Source: Closterium sp. Naga37s-1 (Eukaryota > Streptophyta > Zygnematophyceae > Desmidiales > Closteriaceae). Taken from it: DNA of 64,000 bases. The translations under genes and the position numbers were made by a program. The DNA is taken from NCBI GenBank assembly GCA_947471745.1, contig CANJKZ010000010.1, forward strand, positions 7,022,501 to 7,086,500, written 5' to 3'. This document shows positions 26,684-36,290 of this stretch, in pieces. Numbering within the stretch: position 1 is the first letter of the stretch; each line of letters opens with the position of its first letter. The notes beneath the pieces were generated by a model. The model was not told the origin of the DNA and did not search any database. It saw only the letters and a list, made by a program, of their open reading frames with translations.

Positions 26684-27605
26684 GCATGAGCTAAACCATC
26701 AAGCTGGCTGGATAAGGGACAATGGGGGAAGTTAACAGGAGAACTGGCAATAGCAAGCCGACTGGAGAAAAACAAAAACGGGAAAAAAGAAAAAATATAA
26801 AAAACACGGCAATGAACAGGTGGCAGGGCAAATGACAAACAGAATCGGATAGGAGTTATGGCCACATCTTTCAGTCTCACAACGCCACCCCGCTCCTTCC
26901 TTCTTAATTCCTCCTCCTTTTCTTCCAACCCCACACTGATGATAGTGGGAACATGGCAGTGGGATGATTATAGTGGGAACATGGCAGTGGGATAATTTAA
27001 TTATAGTGGGAACATGGCATAGACCGTTTAGCTACTGACTCCCTCACAGTCTCATGGCCGCTCCTGCTTTCATAACCCAATCAATTTGGTCAAGCTCTGA
27101 CAATTGACCTAGTTGATACTTCACTCATTTCAGTAACTACAAATTTTCATAGCCTTTTCATGATCACTCCAGCGACTGTGTTCAACTTGGCCATTTATGC
27201 TCATTCTTGTCACTATGGTCTGGCATTGAATCGTTCTTTAATATTGAGCATGGTTTTTGTACAAATTCACCATGCTTGTTTTAAACTCCGATCAGACAGT
27301 ATGAGTCCTATCAGAACATGAAACATGGGCAGCAGCCTACATCAAGACTCTCAGTTTTCACATTCATGCCTTCATTCCATGCTCTCCATCCACCCCCATC
27401 CATACCAGAGCATGAAAAGAACATGCATATATTAATATTTCTAAACTAGACACGGTTACTAAGTCTAAAGTGGCACCTGTTATGATTCCTTTCTCTCCAT
27501 CCACCATTCATTCCCATCATTCCCACAACACCCTGCCAGGCAGGATGGAAAAAAGGGGTTGTACCCCTACCACCAGCATTCCACATCACCCCCACCAGCT
27601 TTACC
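26684..27605. other. Non-coding spacer with a diverged duplication
   Basis: 27035-27245 is a diverged copy of 26220-26480 (shared CATTCTTGTCA...GGTCTG...CATTGAATCGTTC). There is also a short GGGAACATGGCAGTGGGAT repeat at 26940-27020. No gene was recognised. Confidence 0.5.
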
Positions 27606-28193
27606 TTACTTGCCATTGTGCCACTTATTCAAGGCTATGCTTGACCAAGCACTACTCACCCACCTCCTCATCCGCCTCGTCACTCTAGCCTTCCCATTTG
27701 CTGCCTTATTTGCTGTTGTCCCTTCCATTCTTACCTTTGCTGCATCATCATTATCAGAATTTGGCATTTGCCTTGACTTTTTGTCAGAGTTCTTAGCAGC
27801 AGCTGCAGCAGTAGCAGCATCAACAGGGACAACAGCAACTGAAGCCTTTCTCAGGTTGGAGAGACCAATCTTTTTTTCTGAGGTCTGGCATTTGTTGGAG
27901 ATTTTTCCCACTGAATCTTTTGTGCTGGCTTTAACAGCAGGAGCTTTCACAGATGCGCAGCATGTGTTGTTTGCACTGCTGGAGCTGAAGGTGCAGACCA
28001 TCACGCTGCTGTTGCTCTTGTTAACATCAGCTTTACTGACAGCAGTTTTTTCAACCATAATCCAAGGCGATTTCTTGCATGTGGAAGCGAGAAACTCGTC
28101 CTTCGATAGGAAGGACACGTTTCCTTCAGTTCTGCAGATGCTTTCAGGGTTAAGATGCCGTTGACGGAATTCCAGCAGATCCAACTCGCTCAT
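27606..28193 (-). CDS. Unrecognised Lys/Ser-rich protein, 195 residues (possibly a 3' exon)
   Basis: The ATG is at 28193-28191 and the stop at 27606. The frame stays open upstream to 28274, where it would read ...KKARISEDSEDEFSYM, acidic and charged like real coding sequence. The true start may therefore be in an upstream exon; an in-frame TGA stands at 28277-28275. The protein begins MSELDLLEFRQRHLNPES, is rich in Ser, Lys, Ala and Asn, has an Ala run, and ends in a basic stretch (ARVTRRMRRW). I recognise no domain; a nuclear protein is a guess from composition. A copia LTR starts 138 bp upstream of the ATG (28332), so the promoter or 5' exons have been displaced or disrupted. Confidence 0.45.
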   Translation of the reverse strand: MSELDLLEFRQRHLNPESICRTEGNVSFLSKDEFLASTCKKSPWIMVEKTAVSKADVNKSNSSVMVCTFSSSSANNTCCASVKAPAVKASTKDSVGKISNKCQTSEKKIGLSNLRKASVAVVPVDAATAAAAAKNSDKKSRQMPNSDNDDAAKVRMEGTTANKAANGKARVTRRMRRWVSSAWSSIALNKWHNGK

Positions 28194-28331
28194 ATACGAG
28201 AATTCGTCTTCAGAATCCTCGGAAATTCGTGCCTTTTTTACACTTGGAGCAGCAGCAGCAGCAGCAGGCGTGGATCACTTGCGTGCTGCATCGCTCTAGC
28301 TGGGAGAGGCGGAAGCGGAGGCAGCAGGAAG

Positions 28332-28457
28332 TGTCAAACTCATATGATATAGTCTGTGTAGGCTGTAGTGGGGTAGACAATATGGGGTACAACACTTTTA
28401 GGTTTTCCTACTTGTACCCACCTGCTTGCTAGTTCATTCCTTCCTCGTTTCTTCACA
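28332..28457 (+). repeat. 5' LTR of element E
   Basis: 126 bp, TGTCAAAC...CTTCACA. It is the same subfamily as the solo LTR at 32661-32786. Confidence 0.9.
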
Positions 28458-30258
28458 TGGTATAGAGCAGGTTCCCTAGTGGGAACGCTTCCTAGGGCCC
28501 ACCACGATTTTTTTTTCCTGCCCGGAGCGCGCTTCGCTCCTGCCCGAGTCGTACCCCGTGTGCCCTCCCTACCGTCGCGCCCTCTCACGGCCCCTCACGG
28601 CCCCTTCGCGTCGCCCTTAGCGGCCCCTCTCACGGCCCTTCGCGGCCCCTTACGGCCCCTCGCGCCGCCCTTACGGCCCCTCGTGCCGCTCTTACGGCCC
28701 CCTTACGGCCTCTCGCGCCGCCCGTCGGCCCCTCGCGCCGCCCTTAGCGGCCCCTTACGGCCCCTCACGCCGCCCTTTCGGCCCCTTACGGCCCCTCGCG
28801 CTGCCCGTCGGCCCCTCGCGCCGCCCTCGTCGGCCCCTTACGGCCCCTCGCGCCGCCCTCGTCGGCCCCTTACGGCCCCTCGCGCCGCCCTCGTCGGCCC
28901 CTTAAGGCCCCTCGCGCCGCCCTCGTCGGCCCCTTACGGCCCCTCGCGCCGCCCTTCTCGGCCCCTTCGCGGCCCACCGTCGCCGCCCCTACTGCAGCAG
29001 CCGCAGCCTCCACCAGCAGCAGCCGCAGCCGTCACCAGCAGCAGCCGCCAGTGCGGCCCGACCCTACCGGCGCGCCTCGGCCCGTCCCTGCCGGCGCGCC
29101 TCGGCCCGTCCCTGCCGGCGCGCCTCGGCCCGTACCTGCCGGCGCACCTCGGCCCGTCCCTGGCGGCGCGCCTCGGCCCGTCCCAGCCGACGCGCCTCGG
29201 CTCTGCCTGCGCACCTCGGCCCATCCCTGCCGGTGCGCCTTGGCCCTGCCCCACCTCTTGCGGCCCTCTGCCCTGGTAAGAGCGTCGCCGCACTGCTGCT
29301 CCTGCTACTGCTGCTGCTACTGCTGCTACTGCTACTACTGCTGTCATGGCTACCCCTAGCGTCCTCGTCTTTCATGCTGAGGGTAGGGCTGTAGACTTTG
29401 AGGTCTGGGTCGATGATCTGCAGCTTTTCCTACAGTGCGATAGGAAAGACGGTCTCTCACTGTTCGATCTCACCTCTGGCGCCTCTCCTGCCCCTGCTGC
29501 TGATGCTGACAGCACTGTTCGCTCACAATGGGCCACACGCGATGCTGCTGCCCGTCTTGCTGTGCGTAGTCACTTGCCGTCCACTGAGTGCGCGCACTTT
29601 AGTCAGTACAAGAGTGCTAAGACCTTGTACGACGCTGTCATTGCACGCTACTCTTCCCCTGCCACTGCTGCCCTTAGCCGCCTCCTGCTGCCGTACCTGT
29701 TCCCTGACCTAGCCGCCTTTTCAACAGTCGCTGACCTCATTACGCACCTTCGCACTAGTGACACCCGCTACCGCACTGCGCTTCCTGCTGAGTTCTGCGC
29801 CAAGAACCCCCCCCCCATGTACATCACCCTCTACTACATAGTCACCCGGCTCCCTGACTCCCTTCGCTTAGTCAGGGACCACTTCCTCTCAGTTTGCCCC
29901 ACCACACTCACCGTTGACCTCCTCGAGGAGCGCCTCCTGGCAGCAGAGAAGAGCATAGTCGCTGTAGGAGCCTCTCGTGGTGACCCTCGTACCCCCGTCT
30001 TTGAGGGGTGTTCCCCCTCCCCCCTCTTGCCCTCTGTTGCTTCTGCTGCTGCGGCCGACCTCGTTGGTTTCGAGTCGGTCGGCGCTGCGTCTGCCCCTAG
30101 CGGGAGACGCCGCACAGGCAAGGGCAAGGGGGGCAAGGGCGCTGGAGGGGCTGGCGGGGGCGGTGGAGGTGGCGGTGGAGGCAGTGGAGGGGGTGGGGGT
30201 GGTGGTGGGAGTGGTGGCGGGGGTGGAGGTGTCGGTGGCAGCAGTGGAGGCGGAGGAG

Positions 30259-30290
<32 letters not shown>

Positions 30291-30852
30291 GGGAGCGGAG
30301 GCGGCGGAGGCGGCGGCGGCGGCGGCGGTGGCGGTGGAGCTGGTCGCGGCTCTGCACAGAGGAGTGGCTCCGCTGGTGGCCAGCAGCAGCAGCGCACTCG
30401 TGAGACCCCGTCCCCTCAGCAGCTTCGTGAGTGGTACGCTGGACGTCAGCGAGGTGGGGGTACTGGTCCCTGTACCTACGTTCTCCGTACCGGCGACCGC
30501 GCTGGTGAGCAGTGCGGGGGCTCGCACTCCACCCAGCGCTGCTTCGGCCGCCTGACAGACGCTTGGCGTCACCAGTTCCCTGACGCCACTGAGATCCCTC
30601 GCTGGGGAGAGCTGTCTAGGGCGGGGGTTGCTATCTTTGATCTTGACTATGATGCTATTCTTGCTGCCATGTATGCTGTGTCTACTAGTGATGAGGGTGA
30701 CTGTTACCTGTGTGTTCCGCCTGACCCGGGCATTGAGGCTGCTGCTCTAGGTGCTGGTGAGTCTGCTCTCTCAGGTACCACGTCGGCTCAGGCCTTACAC
30801 ACCTTCACCCTTGACTCGGGTGCTTCCCGCTCCTTCTTTCGAGACCGCACCA
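28332..30852 (+). mobile_element. 3'-truncated Ty1/copia retrotransposon (element E)
   Basis: Present are a 5' LTR of 126 bp (28332-28457), PBS TGGTATAGAGCAGG (28458-28471), the conserved hairpin (28471-28486), a GC-rich leader with 24-bp repeats (about 29050-29230) and the gag start at 29346. Similarity to sister copies stops at about 30852, where a 181-bp satellite begins. There is no integrase, reverse transcriptase or 3' LTR. The 5' flank GGAAG does not match the flank of the solo LTR at 32661, so the two are separate insertions. Confidence 0.9.
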
Positions 30853-31016
30853 GGTACTGGTTTGACCTCATTCGCACAACTACGCAGCACGTGACGCTTG
30901 TTTGTGCGTTTGATGGCCTGAAACTGTGCAAGGATAGGCCAGTACGCAACATGTCACCGTTTCATCGTCTGGTTGTTTTTTTTAGCACCATTTCTTCACA
31001 CATTCAAGTGCCATAG
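29346..31016 (+). pseudogene. gag plus the start of protease of element E, fused to satellite sequence
   Basis: The frame starts MATPSVLVFHAEG and is intact through the poly-Gly tract, the CX13CX3HX4C knuckle and LDSGASRSFFRDRT (about residue 502). At 30852 it continues by chance into the 181-bp satellite, adding about 54 foreign residues (YWFDLIRTTTQHV...) before a stop at 31014-31016. A Gag protein could still be made, but Pol is absent. Confidence 0.88.
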
Positions 31017-32140
31017 GAACTGGTTTGACCTCATTCGCACAACTACGCAGCACGTGACGCTTGATTGTGCGTTTGATGGCCTGAAAGTGTGCAAGGATAG
31101 GCCAGTGCGCAACATGTCACCGTTTCATCGTCTGGTTGACTTTTTTAGCACCATTTCTTCACACATTCAGGTATTTCAATGAATTAAATTGCCGTAGGAA
31201 CTGGTTTGACATCATTCGCACAACTACGCAGCATGTGACGCTTGTTTGTGCGTTTGATGGCCTGAAACTGTGCAAGGATAGGCCAGTACGCAACATGTCA
31301 TTGTTTCATCGTCTGGTTGTATTTTTTAGCACCATTTCTTCACACATTCAGGTATTTCAGTGAATTACCTTGCCATAGGAACTGGTTTGACCTCATTCGC
31401 ACAACTACGCAGCACGTGACGCTTGTTTGTGCGTTTGATGGCCTGAAACTGTGCAAGGATAGGCCAGTACGCAACATGTCACCGTTTCATCATCTGGTTG
31501 ACCTTTTTAGCACCATTTCTTCACACATTCAGGTAGTTCAATGAATTAACTTGCCGTAGGAACTGGTTTGACCTCATTCGCACAACTGCGCAGCACGTGA
31601 CGCTTGTTTGTGCGTTTGATGGCCTGAAACTATGCAAGGATAGGCCAGTACGCAACATGTCACCGTTTCATCGTCTGGTTAACCTTTTTAGCACCATTTC
31701 TTCACACATTCAGGTATTTCAATTAATCCCCTTGCCGTAGGAACTGGTTTGACCTCATTCGCACAACTACGCAGCACGTGAAGCTTGTTTGTGCGTTCGA
31801 TGGTCTGAATCTGTGCAAGGATAGGCCAGTACGCAACATGTCACCGTTTCATCGCCTGGTTGTTGTTTTTAGCACCATTTCTTCACACATTCAGGTAGTT
31901 CAATCCATTCCCTTGCCATAGGAACTGGTTTGACCTCATTCGCCCAACTGCGCAGCACGTGACGCTTGTTTGTGCGTTCGATGGCCTGAAAATGTGCAAA
32001 GATATCCAGTACGCAACATGTCACCGTTTCATCGCCTGGTTGTTTTTTTTAGCACCATTTCTTCACACATTCAGGTAGTTCAATCCATTCCTTTGCCATA
32101 GGAACTGATTTGAGCTCATTCGCACAACTACACAGCACTA
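30853..32140. repeat. 181-bp satellite, about 7 copies
   Basis: The marker TGGTTTGAC (TGATTTGAG in the last copy) occurs at 30858, 31021, 31202, 31383, 31564, 31745, 31926 and 32107. Apart from the shorter first unit (163 bp), the spacing is exactly 181 bp. Divergence rises towards the right end. Each unit holds a short open frame (WFDLIRTTTQHVTLVCAFDG...). The 181-bp period is typical of plant satellite monomers. Confidence 0.95.
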
Positions 32141-32655
32141 GAATCCAAACGCCGACAACTCAACATTAGATTCTGGCTTCCCTTGCATAACAATGCATGC
32201 AAAACATATCTAGCCTTATGGTAACAGCATGGCACCTTACTAGGTTACAGAAGCAGCACATAGTTCCACTAAAATAAAATAAACACAAGTTTGATTTTAA
32301 CACATGTCTGTGATGGCCAGAGAATGAGATGTCAGGTGATACGAACTTCATTGGTATAGCTTGATATGGTGCTGTTTGTAAAATGTTGCAACATCAACCC
32401 TGTTTTGCACAATAGTGGAGGAGGTGTCGAGGAAGCAGGAGAGCCACTTAATTGATGATGTAGACTACAATCATGGTGTTTGTGAGCGGTAAAATACATA
32501 GAAATGTGAGTACATTTGGAGCCATAAAACAACCCAATGTGAGCATTTGGGCATTATTTCAGCTGTATGAACGTAATGAATACAATGTTCAGTCGTTTTC
32601 ATAAAAAAAAGCAGCCTTAAAAAAATCACAACACTTAGCCAAATCTGTGTGGCTT
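32141..32655. other. Non-coding AT-rich spacer
   Basis: No gene, terminal repeat or tandem array was seen between the satellite and the solo LTR. Confidence 0.45.
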
Positions 32656-32660
32656 CCATT

Positions 32661-32786
32661 TGTCAAACTTATATGCTATAGTCTGTGTAGGCTGTAGTGG
32701 GGTAGATAATATGTGGTACAACACTTTTAGGTTTTCCTACTTGTACCCACCTGTTTCCTAGTGCATTCATCCCTCGTTCTTTCACA
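32661..32786 (+). mobile_element. Solo LTR of a copia element, 126 bp
   Basis: TGTCAAAC...TTTCACA with a perfect 5-bp duplication CCATT on both sides (32656-32660 and 32787-32791). It closely resembles the 5' LTR of element E. The immediate TSDs show it is a solo LTR and not the missing 3' LTR of that element. Confidence 0.88.
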
Positions 32787-32791
32787 CCATT

Positions 32792-33580
32792 ATGGCATCT
32801 ATTCTGAAATGTAATTTGTATAACCAAAATTTATTTGTACATGTCCCCATTGCCTTGTTACTGACGACATCTGCATGAGACCTCCGTGCGTCACTTTCGT
32901 ATAGCGTTGGGGAATGTGGGACCATCTAGACTGTTGACACTTCACTAGAGCGAACCCTTGTGCACCTGTCAGTTTCGCGTTGTGCCTCGCTAGACGACGA
33001 AGGCCTTCAGACACTATATTTTTGCGTGAGTTCTCATTTCGGGCATCTTGAGCGAAATATAGCAGTTGCTCGTATGTCAGTGCATGGAATTTTCTTACAG
33101 CATCGCCGAAGGGAAATGCTATTCGACCAGCAGCATGAACAGTATATCAGATAATCTGAAAAGTTCATACGGATGGCGGGCAGCCGGAACGAGCGCTGCT
33201 GACTCAGGCGCTCGTATGAACATTTCAGTTTGGTTTTGTGCCAGTGATACATTGATGCCTCAGCGACCAATTGGCATCACACATTTACAACCCCACCTAA
33301 CAACACCAACCAATCACCGAGCACTCTAGTGCCAACACACACCAGCAGAGCAAAGAAGATTGCACAAACCAATCGGTTTATGCAACGTGCTTGTCCTATC
33401 GCCACACCAGCGCCAACGAGGCAGAAGTGTGGCCTCATCAGTTGGGCTTCACTTCCACCTCCTGCTTTGCTCCCAATCTCTGAACACTCCCATTTGAGCA
33501 TGTAAAGCAAGTAGAGCAGGTGATGTCTAGTCTCATTCTCTCGCTAGTGCCTAGTCCCGTTCTCTCGCTAGTGCCTAGTC
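32792..33580. other. Spacer, no gene recognised
   Basis: Only short unconvincing frames are present. A small duplication (CTCGCTAGTGCCTAGTCC, about 33539-33582) lies just before the TRIM element. Confidence 0.4.
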
Positions 33581-33585
33581 CAGTT

Positions 33586-34162
33586 TGTCAGAGGTCCACT
33601 GGTGATCCCCGATTGATCCTAGGGAAGGGTTACAGGCTCGTTGTCCTGGGGGGTTATGGGCACACTGACTGCTACTTAACAAGCCCTTTTATCCCAATGG
33701 TCTAGTGGTTGGGATTTTGACATGGTATCAGAGCGGTCTCGGGTTCGAATCCCGGTGTATGCACATGTTGGCCGTTGCCACTGTGCTCAGTCCTGGGCCT
33801 CCCAGTGTGGGGGGGTGTCAGTAGAGCTACACTGTGAGATCCCCGATCGATCCTAGGGGGGGTTACAGGCGCGTTTGCCTGGGGGGTTATGGGCGCACTG
33901 ACCCGCTACTTAACAAGCCCTTTTATCCCAATGGTCTAGTGGTTGGGATTCTGACATGGTATCAGAGCGAAGGTCTCGGGTTCAAATCCCGGTGTGTGCA
34001 CTTCGGGCATCCCAGTGCGGGGGGGTGTCAGAGGTCCACTGGTGATCCCCGATTGATCCTAGGGAAGGGTTACAGGCTCGTTGTCCTGGGGGGTTATGGG
34101 CGCACTGACCGCTACTTAACAAGCCCTTTTATCCCAATGGTCTAGTGGTTGGGATTTTGACA
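33586..34162 (+). mobile_element. TRIM element with three LTRs (577 bp)
   Basis: LTR copies are at 33586-33722 (137 bp), 33816-33956 (141 bp) and 34026-34162 (137 bp), separated by internal regions of 93 and 69 bp. The TSD CAGTT is perfect (33581-33585 and 34163-34167). LTR 1 and LTR 3 differ at only about two sites; the middle one is more diverged. Each internal region starts with the PBS TGGTATCAGAGCG and ends in a G-rich polypurine tract (GGGGGGTG). There is no coding capacity. The three-LTR form is expected from unequal recombination between two copies. Confidence 0.92.
33692..33763 (+). other. tRNA-like segment across the LTR/PBS junction of the TRIM
   Basis: 72 bp run from TCCCAATGGTCTAGTGGTTG to CCGGTGTATGCA. 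They contain a D-arm/A-box-like GGTCTAGTGGTTGGGAT and a T-arm/B-box-like GGGTTCGAATCCCGG with the length of a tRNA. The acceptor stem does not pair, so this is not called a tRNA gene. A similar segment spans the second LTR/PBS junction (about 33924-34000). Confidence 0.55.
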
Positions 34163-34501
34163 CAGTTCTGTCGCCGCCAGTGACTGCTTGGTTTCTCGAC
34201 TGCTTGGTTTCTCGACTGCGTGGTTTCTCGAAGGTCAGCGAAGTTGTCATCTGCCGCATAGCCGTGAGTGTCCCAATCAGTTCGTTACCGAGAGTTGAAA
34301 GACTACGCTGTGAGTTGTTTCTAGTTTTTCTCCGCTTTTGTTTGTTTGAACGCTGATTATTCCCGTCGCGTTATATTAGATCCTTTCCTCGTTAATTTCG
34401 TACCGTATCTGTTTCTGCCTTACAAGTAACTATTCCTCGTTAGCTTGTCACAAGCAGGTACATCGTGATTGGGAGTCTGTGTTTTTCGTCGAACGACCTT
34501 C
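34163..34501. other. Spacer with 17-bp repeat and one unit of an 85-bp duplication
   Basis: ACTGCTTGGTTTCTCG is repeated three times near 34180-34230. 34417-34501 is about 85% similar by eye to 49452-49535 on the other side of element F, showing a pre-existing tandem duplication. Confidence 0.6.
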
Positions 34502-34506
34502 TGCCT

Positions 34507-34631
34507 TGTCAGACTTGTATGACTTAGCCTGTGTAGGCTGTATTGGGGTAGCACATATGGGTACAACACATTTCTAGGTTTGTACTTGTACCCAACCTTT
34601 CCCTTAGTCAATCATTTCTCATTTCTTCACA
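34507..34631 (+). repeat. 5' LTR of element F
   Basis: 125 bp, TGTCAGAC...CTTCACA. Its partner is 49327-49451. Confidence 0.93.
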
Positions 34632-35059
34632 TGGTATAGAGCAGGTTCCCTAGTGGGAACGCTTCCTAGGGCCCACCACTGAAAATCGATTTTTTTTTTT
34701 CTGACCGGAGCGCGAATAGCCCCTGCCCGAGACGCGCCCCGTGGGCCGCCCTCTCGTCGCGTCCCCTGCCCCTAGCGGCCCGTCGCGCCCTCCTAGAGGC
34801 CCCTCTCACGGCCCCTCGCGCCACCCCTAGCGGCCCCGTCGCCGCCCTTCGCGGCCCGTCCCCGCCCCTCGTGGCCCCGTCGCCACCCCTAGCGGCCCCG
34901 TCGCCACCCTTCGCGGCCCCGTCGCCGCCCCTAGCGGCCCCGTCGCCGCCCCTCGCGGCTCCGTTTCCGCCCCTCGCGGCCCCGTCGCCGCTCGTTACGG
35001 CCCCGTCGCCGCCCTTCGCGGCCCCGTCGCCGCCCCTAGCGGCTCCGTCGCCACCCCTC

Positions 35060-35191
35060 TGTCAGAACATTGTAGCTTATGCTGTTGTGTAGGCTATAGT
35101 GGGGTATCCCATAGGGGGTACAACTAATTAGGGTTTCATATTTGTACTCACTTCATTTCATAGTTCATTCATTCTCGTTCTCATTCTCACA
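35060..35191 (+). repeat. 5' LTR of element G
   Basis: 132 bp, TGTCAGAA...CTCACA, identical by eye to 42482-42613. Confidence 0.94.
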
Positions 35192-36290
35192 TGGAATCAG
35201 AGCAGGTCCCCTCCTAGGGACTGTTCCTTGGGCCCACCAAAGCGCGCCTCGAGTCGCGCCTGCCTTTTTTTTAGCGGCCCGTCGAGCCGCACCTAGCGGC
35301 CCGTCGCGCCGCCCTTACGGTAGCGTCGAGCCGCCCTAGCGGCTGCGGCGCGCCGCCCTTTTCCCGGCCCGTCGCCGCCCTTACCCGCGGCTTTGCGCCG
35401 CCCTCACCGGCGGCTTCGCGCCGCCCCTACCTGCGGCTTCGCGCCGCCCAGGCCCGTCGCCGCCCTTCCCGCGGCTTCGCGCCGCCTCTACCTGCGGCTT
35501 CGAGCCGCCCCGGCCCGTCGCCGCCCTTACCTACGGCTTCGCGCCGCCTACGGCCTGTCGCCGCCCTTTTCTGCGGCCCCGCCGCCTCTCTCGTTGCGGC
35601 CCCGCCGCCCGTCTTCGCGGCCCCGCCGCCATCTCTCGCTGCGGCCCCGCCGCCACTCACTGCGGCCCCGCCACCCGTCTCAGCGGCCCTGCCGCCCGTC
35701 TTCGCGGCCCCGCCGCCTCTCTCGCTGCGGCCCCGCCGCCTCTCACTGTGGCCCCGCCGCCCTACTCAGAGGCCCCGCCGCCCGACTTCGCGGCCCCGCC
35801 GCTTCTCTCGCTGCGGCCCCGCCGCCTCTCTCGTTGCGGCCCCGCCGCCCTTCACTGCGGCCCCGCCGCTTCTCTGCAGCGGCCCCGCCGCCCGTCTTCG
35901 CGGCCCCGCCGCCTCACTACCCAGCGGCCCCGCCGTCCTTCTGCAGCGGCCCCGCCACTCCTCTACAGCGGCCCCGCCGCCCTACGTCAGCGGCCCAGCC
36001 GAGCCGCCCAACAGCAGCGCAGCCGAGCCGCCCAGCAGCAGAGCAGCCGAGCCGCCCCGCCGCCGAGCCGCGCTGCAGCCGAGCCGCCCGGCCGCCCACC
36101 AGTCGAGCCGCCGTGCAGCCGACTGCCCAGCTGCCGAGCCGCCCAGCCGCCGAGCCGCCCTGCCGCCGAGCCGCCCAGCGGCCGAGCCGCCCTGCAGCCG
36201 AGCCGCCCGAGCAGCCCTGTCCGGTGAGCACAGACCCTCTGTCACTGCGTGCTCTTCCCCTACTCCTTGCACTGCTGGTCTACTACTGTC

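Noticed and set aside
31016..31560. Exon-like reading of each 181-bp unit (TAG|G acceptor and CAG|GTA donor)
   Set aside because: The implied introns would be only about 27 nt, too short for normal splicing, and every unit ends in a stop.
33066..33329. 87-codon plus-strand frame
   Set aside because: It has no motif and no neighbouring splice-consistent exons, in a repeat-rich spacer.
33692..33763. True tRNA gene
   Set aside because: The arms resemble a tRNA but the acceptor stem does not pair and the segment straddles an LTR boundary.
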